A DNA stretch of 39,533 nucleotides, from the NCBI GenBank assembly GCA_043810345.1, contig JBDROF010000108.1, forward strand, positions 1-39,533, in the 5' to 3' direction. Numbering within the stretch: the stretch's first letter is position 1; every line of letters starts with the position of its first letter. The stretch comes from QYOJ01 sp043810345. Its GTDB lineage: Bacteria > Bacteroidota > Bacteroidia > Bacteroidales > FEN-979. This document shows positions 23,950 through 31,419 of the stretch, one piece after another. The notes under the pieces are model-generated. The model saw only the letters and a list, made by a program, of their open reading frames with translations. It was not told the origin of the DNA and made no database searches. The position numbers and the translations under genes were made by a program.

Positions 23950-25623
23950 TCATGGCTCTCTCCGGGCCTTCAAACGCAGGGTCAGGTCATCAATGTACCA
24001 GGTACCTTCCGAAGGCTTCCATGCATACGCTTTGATGTTACAGTGTGGTATGCGAAATTCCGGGGGCATGGAGAACCTGAATGTAGCCTGGAACCACTTG
24101 CCGGGTTGATAGGCCCCGGGCCGTATATATTCCGATTGCCACTCCACCTGCATGCCGGTGGGTTTATCCCAGATCTCCATCACCAGTTGGATGCTGATGA
24201 AAGGATCCGCCGTATAGAGCCAGGCAGAGATCTCCAGTTCATATACCCCTTCGGGATTGATGGAGTCCAGATCCACCAGGAATCCGGGAGAGAACGACCG
24301 GGTGTCGTCAAGGACCACACTGTGGGCTCCCTGGTAAAAAACAGCGTCTGAAAAAAGATCCCACCTTCCGGGAATCGGTTCCTCGAAGTTGTGTGAGACC
24401 TCAAACGCCATGACTTCAAGGGTCTGTTTCTCCTTCTCTTGCTGCTTTCTGTAGTCCTGGAACAGGAGGAGGGCAAATCCTCCTGTCACCAGAATGACCA
24501 GCAGCAGGAGCCTCGCCAGGCCGGTTTTGCGGCTGCCCGGAGCGGCGATCCATTTCCTCGCGGCAGATTCTGTATGCAGTAGCAGGGAGGCCACGCCACA
24601 GACAACCACCACAAAGAGGATCCCGAGCAACAGGGCGGTAACCGTACTCCCCAGCACATTGGCCAGGTTGACGAAAGGGGAACGCAGATATCCATGCACG
24701 GCAAAAAGATACATCGAGATCACCCCGATGGCAGTGATCAGGGCGTACATATTCTTCATCCGCGCTTTCATTCCGATCAGGCCCTGGATCGCTACCACTA
24801 AAATCACGGCCGTTGCCAGGTTAGCGAAAGGCCATAGCCAGCGGTAGATGTTCCCTCCTGCCAGGATCAGCACCGTGAGCAGAAACGCCCACCAGGGCAG
24901 TTTTACCTTATCGCGTGAGGCGAGGAAGATCCCGAGACAAAATTCCGGCAGGTGCCCCAGGAAGGTCTGGTAGGGATTCAGATCCGCCGAAAGCATGGGT
25001 TTGTAAAGCAGCATAGTGAGAAGATATCCGATGATTACCAGACTGGCCAGCCCGATCCAGCCACCCTTCCGGTGGATCCACATCAGCAGCGGAAAGACCA
25101 GGTAAAACTGGAAAATGAAGGAGTAGAACCACCAGGGACCGGTGATGGCCATCGCTTTTCCGGGGACCAGGTTGGCAAAGAGGGTAAACTGGATCCCCAG
25201 GTCGGTCAGGGTGTGCCCCCCGATCAGCTTCCCGGTGGTGATCAGGGTAAAGATGATGAAGACGATCCCGGCCAGGATCAGGGATGGGTATAGCTTGTCG
25301 AACCGGTGCAGCACAAACCGGCTGTAAGCAGGGTGGGATTTGCGATAAGAGAGCGTCAGGCCGTAAGCGCTGATCACGATGAAAGCCTGTACCCCGTAAT
25401 GTCCCAGAAAATTGAAAAACACATGGAAGAGTTCCAGCGGATTGGCTCTGAGAAAGATCCAGCACCGGTTGATGGATAATGCGTCGAACCAGAATTCATT
25501 TTCGCCTGTAATCGGAGTCACCCACCGGTAATAGTTGTGCAGGACGATCAGGAGGATGGCAACCCCCTTGAGAAAGAAGGTATCTTCTCGCGTGAAAGCG
25601 CGAATCGTAAAGTGAAATTTCAT
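23950..25623 (-). CDS. Membrane acyltransferase (acyltransferase-3 family) with extracytoplasmic C-terminal domain
   Basis: The protein is 557 aa from MKFHFTIRAFTRED. The N-terminal about 350 residues have around ten membrane helices. They carry the family features FLKGVAILLIVLHNY (the histidine near residue 28 is the expected catalytic or acyl-binding residue) and FIVISAYGLTLSYRKSHP. These enzymes move acetyl or other acyl groups onto cell-surface glycans. A further helix (LLLVILVTGGFALLLF) precedes a soluble domain of about 170 residues. That domain has a beta-rich pattern (NFEEPIPGRWDLFSDAVFYQ, WYIDDLTLRLKARREP) like carbohydrate-binding jelly rolls. The fusion suggests a glycan target outside the membrane. 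It is divergent from the GNAT-like gene. Confidence 0.82.
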   Translation of the reverse strand: MKFHFTIRAFTREDTFFLKGVAILLIVLHNYYRWVTPITGENEFWFDALSINRCWIFLRANPLELFHVFFNFLGHYGVQAFIVISAYGLTLSYRKSHPAYSRFVLHRFDKLYPSLILAGIVFIIFTLITTGKLIGGHTLTDLGIQFTLFANLVPGKAMAITGPWWFYSFIFQFYLVFPLLMWIHRKGGWIGLASLVIIGYLLTMLLYKPMLSADLNPYQTFLGHLPEFCLGIFLASRDKVKLPWWAFLLTVLILAGGNIYRWLWPFANLATAVILVVAIQGLIGMKARMKNMYALITAIGVISMYLFAVHGYLRSPFVNLANVLGSTVTALLLGILFVVVVCGVASLLLHTESAARKWIAAPGSRKTGLARLLLLVILVTGGFALLLFQDYRKQQEKEKQTLEVMAFEVSHNFEEPIPGRWDLFSDAVFYQGAHSVVLDDTRSFSPGFLVDLDSINPEGVYELEISAWLYTADPFISIQLVMEIWDKPTGMQVEWQSEYIRPGAYQPGKWFQATFRFSMPPEFRIPHCNIKAYAWKPSEGTWYIDDLTLRLKARREP

Positions 25624-25690
25624 GACCAAAAATAAGAAAATCCCTGATCATTGAAATGCTTTTGCTATCTTGCAATACCAATTCGGAATC

Positions 25691-26923
25691 ATGAAACTGA
25701 TTGAAGTTAACAACATAGCAACCCGGCGGGAGTTCTATGAAGTAGCCCGGATCCTCTACGCAAAGGACAAATACTGGGTGTGTCCGCTCGATGTTGAGAT
25801 TGAGGATATTTTCAACCCCAGCGACAACATCCTGTTCCATGACGGAGAGGCGATCCGGTGGGTCCTGCGCGACGACTCCGGTCACCCTGTCGGACGGGTG
25901 GCTGCCTTTTACAACCGCGACAAAGCTTCTAAAAATGATCAGCCTACCGGCGGACTTGGTTTCTTCGAGTGCATCCACGACCAGGCAGCTGCCAACATAC
26001 TTTTCAACGCCTGCAGGGATTGGCTGAAAGAGAGAGGGATGGAGGCCATGGATGGTCCCATCAACTTCGGCGAGAACATCACTTACTGGGGTTTGCTGGT
26101 GGACGGGTTCACCCTTCCTGCCTACGGGATGCCCTACAACTTCCCCTTCTATAAAGAACTGTTCGAAGGGTATGGATTCACAACCTATTTCGAACAATTC
26201 TCCTATGAGAAGGATCTCTCCCAGCCTTTCCCCGAACGGCAGGAGAAATTTGCCAGCCACATGCAGGAGAAATTTCAGTTTGAGCATTTCTCGTTTTCGA
26301 ACAAGGAGAAATACCTCCAGGACATCTGTACCGTATACAACGCTGTATGGTCGGACTTCCATGAGGATTACACCCCGCTCGACTACACCGAGATCGAAAA
26401 GGTTTTCAACAAGGCCAAACCGATCATCAACGAAGAGCTGATCTGGTTCGGGTATGACCAGGGGATGCCAATCAGTCTGGTAGTGGTCTTCCCTGATGTG
26501 AACCAGATCCTGAAGAAGCTTGGCAACGGCCAGCTCACCTTCTGGAACAAACTGAAGTTCCTCTGGCACAAAAACACCGGCACCATCACGCGCGCCCGAC
26601 AGCTTCTCACCGCCGTTATCCCTGAGTACCAGCGGACCGGGGTCACCAGCGCCCTCTTCCTGACCATGGTGAATGCGGTAAAGAAGAATAAGATTAAGGT
26701 GCTGGATATGTCGTGGGTGGGTGACTATAACACCACCGTCAATAAGATCTACCGATTGCTGGATATTCCCGTGGTGAAGCGCCACATCACCTACCGCTAC
26801 CTCTTCGACCGCACCAAAGAACCGCAGCGGTTTACTAATGTGGAAACGGAGAAGGCGAAACGGCTGGAAGGGACGAAGGACGAGGGACGAAGGACGAAGG
26901 ATGAGGGACGAAGATCTTGTTAA
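25691..26923 (+). CDS. GNAT-like acyltransferase of unknown substrate
   Basis: The protein is 410 aa from MKLIEVNNIATRREFYEVAR. It resembles a widespread Bacteroidota protein annotated as GNAT family. An N-terminal module (KDKYWVCPLDVEIEDIF, GRVAAFYNRD, DGPINFGENITYWGLLVDGF) is followed by a second GNAT-like half (ELIWFGYDQGMPISLVVVFPD, AVIPEYQRTGVTSALFLTMV, DMSWVGDYNTTVNKIYRLLD). The pattern after YQRTGV is the acetyl-CoA pyrophosphate loop. The last 20 residues (EGTKDEGRRTKDEGRR plus SC) are not part of the family; they are the translation of a heptad repeat that displaced the original stop. A 429-codon open frame on the opposite strand is a shadow. Confidence 0.8.
   Translation: MKLIEVNNIATRREFYEVARILYAKDKYWVCPLDVEIEDIFNPSDNILFHDGEAIRWVLRDDSGHPVGRVAAFYNRDKASKNDQPTGGLGFFECIHDQAAANILFNACRDWLKERGMEAMDGPINFGENITYWGLLVDGFTLPAYGMPYNFPFYKELFEGYGFTTYFEQFSYEKDLSQPFPERQEKFASHMQEKFQFEHFSFSNKEKYLQDICTVYNAVWSDFHEDYTPLDYTEIEKVFNKAKPIINEELIWFGYDQGMPISLVVVFPDVNQILKKLGNGQLTFWNKLKFLWHKNTGTITRARQLLTAVIPEYQRTGVTSALFLTMVNAVKKNKIKVLDMSWVGDYNTTVNKIYRLLDIPVVKRHITYRYLFDRTKEPQRFTNVETEKAKRLEGTKDEGRRTKDEGRRSC
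26870..26914. repeat. Heptad-periodic tract inside the 3' end of the GNAT-like gene
   Basis: Consecutive 7-mers ACGAAGG and ACGAGGG. Because 7 is not a multiple of 3, the reading frame rotates through the repeat, giving a 21-bp, 7-residue peptide repeat (TKDEGRR, twice) before a stop is met. Confidence 0.8.
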
Positions 26924-26931
26924 TAATTTTG
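26924..26931 (+). promoter_or_regulatory. Bacteroidota -7 element before the outer-membrane protein gene
   Basis: TAATTTTG, a perfect TAnnTTTG, lies directly after the GNAT-like stop and about 70 bp before the ATG at 27005. Confidence 0.35.
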
Positions 26932-27004
26932 TGCAAAGAAATCTCTGACCTGCTGATTGCCTGTAGTTCTATTCCCTTATTTTTACCGGTAATTTTATTC
27001 TTTC

Positions 27005-28072
27005 ATGAAGTTCGCCAGAAGAGTAATGATCATTCTCTGCCTGGGCTGTTTCTTTATTTCCAGTGCATTTGCCCAGACCTATTTCAAAAAGCCGGATCCG
27101 GGATTTGCCAACCGGTGGAACCTGGGCATTACCCTGGGTCCCGATTTCTATTATGGAGACCTCACGCGGGACAAGTTAGGCCGGTACCGAAATGTCAGCA
27201 TTGCAGGCAGCCTGGTGATCGGGTACCAGATCAGCAACGTTTTTGGTGCCCGGATGCAGCTTATGGGGGCCTGGCTCAACGGCTCCGCCGATTCCCTCAT
27301 CAACGGAGTGCTGGTTGAAAATCCCCTCACCGGGATCCTGGTGGAGGGCAACCTTCAGGCGGTGATCAACTTTACCAATCTCATCTCCCCCTATCGCTCT
27401 TCCCGGTGGTTTTTTCTTTACGGGACTGCAGGCCTGGGGTATGCCGGATGGTACACTGAGTTCTCCAACCAGGTGTACAATGCCGGGACCATCAATACCA
27501 CCAATCCACTGAATAATTTTCAAGCCGCCCTCGTTATCCCAGTTGGGATAGGTGCGCTGTTCCGGTTGGGCGACAGGGTAAATGCCTCGGTGGAATACAG
27601 TTTTCACCTGGTGGGATCTGATCTGCTGGATCAGACCGTCTGGCAAGCTAACAACGACCGGTTCGATTACCTCGCTTTCGGAATCTCTCTGAACCTGGGA
27701 AAAGGGCATAAAAAAGGGCCACAGGTTTACAACTACATTCCGCCTTCGCAGCCCAGGAGAATCCAGGAGCCTCCCCCTCCCCCGATGATTGAACCCAAAA
27801 CGCCACCCCCTCCGTCCGAATTCACCTATGCCGTTCAGATCTGTGCCTATGCACAGCATACCTATACGACCGACTGGATCCGGAAGCGCTACCGGGTACC
27901 GATGGAGGTTCGGATGGAGAGATCAGGGACACTGGAACGGTTCCTGGTCGGCCATTGCGAGGATCTCAGCTGTGCCGTGCAGCTTCGTGAACGGATGATC
28001 AGTGTGGGAATCCGGGATGCCTTTATCGTCGCCTACCAGAACGGGATCAGGCATCATGTAGTCAGAAAATAG
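27005..28072 (+). CDS. Outer-membrane beta-barrel protein with C-terminal SPOR-like domain
   Basis: The protein is 355 aa. A signal peptide (MKFARRVMIILCLGCFFISSAFA, cut after residue 23) precedes about 210 residues of alternating beta-strand pattern rich in aromatics and glycine (GITLGPDFYYGDLTRD, WFFLYGTAGLGYAGWYTEF, VEYSFHLVGSDLL). These are typical of small outer-membrane barrels. A proline-rich linker (EPPPPPMIEPKTPPPPSEF) leads to a final segment that begins FTYAVQICAY and looks like a SPOR fold, which binds glycan strands of peptidoglycan lacking stem peptides. The combination would tie the outer membrane to the wall. The stop lies eight bases from the stop of the convergent lipoprotein gene. 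Confidence 0.78.
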   Translation: MKFARRVMIILCLGCFFISSAFAQTYFKKPDPGFANRWNLGITLGPDFYYGDLTRDKLGRYRNVSIAGSLVIGYQISNVFGARMQLMGAWLNGSADSLINGVLVENPLTGILVEGNLQAVINFTNLISPYRSSRWFFLYGTAGLGYAGWYTEFSNQVYNAGTINTTNPLNNFQAALVIPVGIGALFRLGDRVNASVEYSFHLVGSDLLDQTVWQANNDRFDYLAFGISLNLGKGHKKGPQVYNYIPPSQPRRIQEPPPPPMIEPKTPPPPSEFTYAVQICAYAQHTYTTDWIRKRYRVPMEVRMERSGTLERFLVGHCEDLSCAVQLRERMISVGIRDAFIVAYQNGIRHHVVRK

Positions 28073-28080
28073 CTGAAAAA

Positions 28081-28644
28081 TCAGTTCAGTGGCTCCAGGT
28101 GCATCAGCAACTTTCCTTCAATCACCATCTCTATCCACTCGGTGGGAATCGGTTCGTTCAGCACACCAAATATCCTGAAATAGAAATATTTAGCTCCCAG
28201 GTAAGGACGGATGTTGGTGTTGCTGACCAGCAACACCACGGTGGTGGCCTCAGGGTCTTCATTGAACACGCTCCCCACTTCACGGGCAGGGGAGAAATCA
28301 GGGTTGTCTGATATCTCACCACAGGCCGATTTCAGCCAACCGAACGTGACGTCAGAGGGCTGAACGATGGATATAGTGCATTCGACAAATTGTGTGTTTC
28401 CAACCACGCCGGAGGAGAACCCGTTGGCATTGAGAATGCTGTCGAGGTTGGCTTCAATGGCGCCTGAATAAAGCAGCTCCTCCTCCCCTCCCTTCAGGGA
28501 TACGGGGGTGTAAGTAAAGTTGGTAGGAGGCAGGGTGTAGATGACGTCGAAAGCCGCCAGTTCCTTGATATTGTTACAGGAGGAGAAATAGAGCAACGGA
28601 AGCAGGATGGTCACTGAACAGAATAGAATGAATCGTATTTTCAT
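28081..28644 (-). CDS. Hypothetical lipoprotein
   Basis: This is a 187-aa protein with a lipoprotein signal. A hydrophobic segment ending LLYFSSC places the lipidated cysteine at residue 23. The mature part is beta-rich with repeated threonine/serine strands (YTLPPTNFTYTPVSLKGGEE, ISIVQPSDVTFG, IEMVIEGKLLMHLEPLN) and one further cysteine near residue 108. I recognise no family. In structure it resembles a small adhesin-like or beta-sandwich surface lipoprotein. It is convergent with the SPOR-tailed outer-membrane protein, and the two stops nearly touch. Confidence 0.75.
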   Translation of the reverse strand: MKIRFILFCSVTILLPLLYFSSCNNIKELAAFDVIYTLPPTNFTYTPVSLKGGEEELLYSGAIEANLDSILNANGFSSGVVGNTQFVECTISIVQPSDVTFGWLKSACGEISDNPDFSPAREVGSVFNEDPEATTVVLLVSNTNIRPYLGAKYFYFRIFGVLNEPIPTEWIEMVIEGKLLMHLEPLN

Positions 28645-28742
28645 GGCTTGTACATTCAGGTTATTCGGTTTTCTGCAATATACGGCTTATTCTTATAAAA
28701 TGAGCAAATCCATGGACGCTTTTTCAAAACTGAAAAAAATTG

Positions 28743-28750
28743 TACTTTTG
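28743..28750 (+). promoter_or_regulatory. Bacteroidota -7 element before the methyltransferase
   Basis: TACTTTTG, a perfect TAnnTTTG, with a TTTT (28721-28724) 18 bp upstream as a weak -33. Transcription would start near 28755. That is upstream of the conserved protein sequence discussed for the next gene. Confidence 0.45.
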
Positions 28751-28854
28751 TCTCTGCCTAAATAAAAATTGTTATCGCAAAAAAATTAGATTCTAAGGAG
28801 GTAGGCTTAGAAGTAGGTCTGCATTTTTTTAAGTTTTTCTTAAAAAGTGAATAC

Positions 28855-29604
28855 TTGCATTATGGCTTATTTGAAGGCATTGAGATCGACATCCAACACT
28901 TGGCTCAAGCCCAGGAAAATTATGCGCAATTTTTATTTTCAACTATTCCGGATGGAGTTAAAACCATTCTTGATGTGGGTTGTGGTTCAGGTAGAATGGC
29001 TCATACATTGTTAGAAAAAGGCTATCAGGTGGATTGTGTTTCTCCCGGAACTTTATTAACCAATTATGTCAAAGAAACTATCGGAAACCGGATTGAACTA
29101 TATAACTGTAAGTTCGAGGAGCTGAAAACTACCAAAAAATATGATCTTGTTATGTTTAGTGAAAGTTTTCAATACATCCCCATGGATCGCTCTATCCCTG
29201 GCGCCCTGGATGTATTAAATCCCGGTGGCTTTATCATTGTCAGCGATTTTTTTCAAACCGATGAACCCGGAAAAAGTCCCATGGGTGGTGGGCATAAGTT
29301 TACAGAATGGGGAAAAAAGAAAGCCAAATTTAACCTTAAACAATTAAAAGAAAGAGACATCACAAAAGAAACTGCACCAACTTTTGACCTGGTCAATCAA
29401 ATGACCATGGAGTTTCTTTATCCCATATGGAATGTCGTTTTTAAACTTGCTGAAGATAGATTTCCATGGGTTATAAAATTTATCAGATGGAAATATAAAA
29501 AGAAACTTAGCAAAATGGAAAATAAACATTTCCAGGGTCAAAGAACCGGAGCCAATTTTGCCAGGTATAAAAAATATATGTTTTATTTGTTTCAATCACC
29601 ATAA
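28855..29604 (+). CDS. SAM-dependent class I methyltransferase (start uncertain)
   Basis: The Rossmann methyltransferase core is clear: TILDVGCGSGRMAHTLLEKG (motif I), a following acidic turn, and LVMFSESFQYIPM and LNPGGFIIVSDFFQ (motifs IV and V). The first usual start codon is TTG at 28855 (250 aa). Family relatives have about 25 more residues that read on in frame upstream: the stretch 28795-28854 translates to KEVGLEVGLHFFKFFLKSEY, which looks conserved. No ATG, GTG or TTG lies in frame between the stop at 28759 and 28855; the only choices are ATA, ATT, ATC or CTG. An AAGGAGG stands at 28795. The gene is AT-richer than its left neighbours. The substrate is unknown; relatives act on fatty-acyl or polyketide-type molecules among others. 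Confidence 0.82.
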   Translation: MHYGLFEGIEIDIQHLAQAQENYAQFLFSTIPDGVKTILDVGCGSGRMAHTLLEKGYQVDCVSPGTLLTNYVKETIGNRIELYNCKFEELKTTKKYDLVMFSESFQYIPMDRSIPGALDVLNPGGFIIVSDFFQTDEPGKSPMGGGHKFTEWGKKKAKFNLKQLKERDITKETAPTFDLVNQMTMEFLYPIWNVVFKLAEDRFPWVIKFIRWKYKKKLSKMENKHFQGQRTGANFARYKKYMFYLFQSP

Positions 29605-29730
29605 TCACAGAATTCATCCCTTTTCACCTTCGACATATCTATCGTTTAAATTCAACAAGATCAGTGATTTAACCATCATAGGGAGTTTTTATTTTTATGC
29701 ATTTTTTAACATAATATTTAGTGATAATGG

Positions 29731-31356
29731 ATGGTTATGAAGGATCTACATGGTGGGCAAACCAAATGCCTTCTTGTCCAAACAAAATTTTCCGGGTTTA
29801 GTTTCTGGAATTATCAGGATGTTTGCGATATGGTAGGAGCCAAATACCCTGCTGCCTCCCTGGGATTGTTAACTGTAGCTTCTCTCCTTCCGCAATACTG
29901 GGAATTCAGGTTGATCGACGAGAATGTTGAACCGTTGACTGACGACCACTTAAATTGGGCCGATCTCGTTTGTACGGGCGGGATGCTTCCTCAGCAGAAG
30001 AGCATGCTCGAATTCATCCGGCGGGCGCATGACCTGGATCGCCTGGTTGTGGTAGGTGGCCCTGATCCGACTTCACAGCCGGATGTTTACCAGGAGGCGG
30101 ATTTTTTAGTCCTTGGAGAGGGAGAGGTGACCATTCCCATGTTCCTTAATGATCTCCGGAAGGGGGCAACCGGAGGAAGGTATTTTTCGGAAGAAAAAGC
30201 AAACATGCTGGAAGCGGTCGTTCCCCGATACGACCTGATCCGTTTCCGGAATTACCTGATGATTGGACTTCAATTCCTCAGGGGATGTCCCTATAATTGC
30301 GAATTCTGCGATATCATTGAGCTGTATGGCCGGATCCCCAGGTTCAAGTCGAACGAACAGGTGATCAAAGAACTGCAATTCCTGTTCGATCTGGGTTACC
30401 GGGGGCATATTGACATCGTGGATGATAACTTCATCGGGAATAAAAAGAGGGCGAAAGAGCTCTTGCGGGAAGTTAAAACATGGACTCAAACCCATGGGTA
30501 TCCGTTTTATTTTTCCACGGAAGCGTCCATTAACCTGGCCGATGATGATGAATTGCTTCAATTGATGAAAGATGTTGATTTCCGGTACGTTTTCCTTGGG
30601 ATCGAAACACCCGAAAACGAGACGCTGAAACTGAACAATAAAACCCAGAATGTAAACATCCCCATCGAAGTTGCAGTGAAGAAACTCTTATTTTATGGCA
30701 TCGTGAGTAATGGAGGCTATATTATTGGTTTCGACAGTGAAAGCAATCAGGTTGCCGATCACATGATCGATTCCATCCAGCGATCGGGAATCTGCATGGC
30801 CATGATCGGTTTGCTTTACGCTCTGCCAAATACGCAATTAACCCGGCGTTTGGCAGCAGAAGAGCGGTTGTTTCTGCAGTCATCCCGAACGGTCAGTGAA
30901 AGCGATATTGACCAGTCGACAAGTGGCTTGAACTTCATTACCCGGATTCCGCGTACCGAGATCCTGAAGAACTTTATCCGGGTGATTAACGCTGTGTATG
31001 ATCCTTCGAACTATTATAAACGAGCGGTTTATACCAGCTTACATATCAAACCTCAGAATAAATATACGCCGGATTTCAGGACATGGGTTATGTATATGCG
31101 TTCATTCCTAAGGGTTTCCAAAAGAGCAGGTTTTAATGCGGCAACCGGATTATTTTATTGGAAGATGTTTTTTACTGTACTTTTCAGAAACCCCAAAGGA
31201 GTCGAAACGGCAGTGAACCTGGCCGCCATGTTCATTCACTTCTGGAAACAGAAAGAGTATGGTGTTTCCATGATGAACCAGACGATTGATGAAATCGTAA
31301 AAAACGGTGAAGAAGCCTACTACGCCAGGATGATGGGAACTAAAACAGAGATGTAA
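29731..31356 (+). CDS. B12-binding-type radical SAM protein (DUF4070-like)
   Basis: The protein is 541 aa. Residues 15-145 form a B12-binding-like domain (ASLGLLTVASLLPQYWEFRL, VVVGGPDPTSQPDVYQEADF, LVLGEGEVTIPMFL) but lack a clear DxHxxG histidine motif. The radical SAM domain holds the iron-sulfur cysteines C186, C190 and C193 in RGCPYNCEFCDIIELYG, followed by DIVDDNFIGNKK and FRYVFLGIETPENETL. The C-terminal 170 residues match the DUF4070 type seen in HpnP-like methylases. Such enzymes insert methyl groups at unreactive carbons or rearrange carbon skeletons. It sits 126 bp after the methyltransferase and before the ketosynthase, so a lipid-like substrate is a reasonable guess only. Confidence 0.85.
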   Translation: MVMKDLHGGQTKCLLVQTKFSGFSFWNYQDVCDMVGAKYPAASLGLLTVASLLPQYWEFRLIDENVEPLTDDHLNWADLVCTGGMLPQQKSMLEFIRRAHDLDRLVVVGGPDPTSQPDVYQEADFLVLGEGEVTIPMFLNDLRKGATGGRYFSEEKANMLEAVVPRYDLIRFRNYLMIGLQFLRGCPYNCEFCDIIELYGRIPRFKSNEQVIKELQFLFDLGYRGHIDIVDDNFIGNKKRAKELLREVKTWTQTHGYPFYFSTEASINLADDDELLQLMKDVDFRYVFLGIETPENETLKLNNKTQNVNIPIEVAVKKLLFYGIVSNGGYIIGFDSESNQVADHMIDSIQRSGICMAMIGLLYALPNTQLTRRLAAEERLFLQSSRTVSESDIDQSTSGLNFITRIPRTEILKNFIRVINAVYDPSNYYKRAVYTSLHIKPQNKYTPDFRTWVMYMRSFLRVSKRAGFNAATGLFYWKMFFTVLFRNPKGVETAVNLAAMFIHFWKQKEYGVSMMNQTIDEIVKNGEEAYYARMMGTKTEM

Positions 31357-31368
31357 GCGCCGATCAGG

Positions 31369-31400
31369 TTTGCCATGGAGGCAGAAATTGCTTATTTTTG
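31369..31400 (+). promoter_or_regulatory. Complete Bacteroidota promoter for the FabH-like gene
   Basis: TTTG at 31369-31372 (-33 element) and TATTTTTG at 31393-31400 (-7 element) are separated by 20 bp, the normal spacing. The ATG at 31420 follows with a leader of about 15 nt. This is one of the two promoters in the window with both elements well placed. Confidence 0.6.
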
Positions 31401-31419
31401 TAATTGTAAATAATGACAT

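Noticed and set aside
25496..26785. 429-codon open frame on the minus strand opposite the GNAT-like gene
   Set aside because: It is a mirror of a well-conserved coding gene. The plus strand has recognisable GNAT-like motifs and the minus frame shows none.
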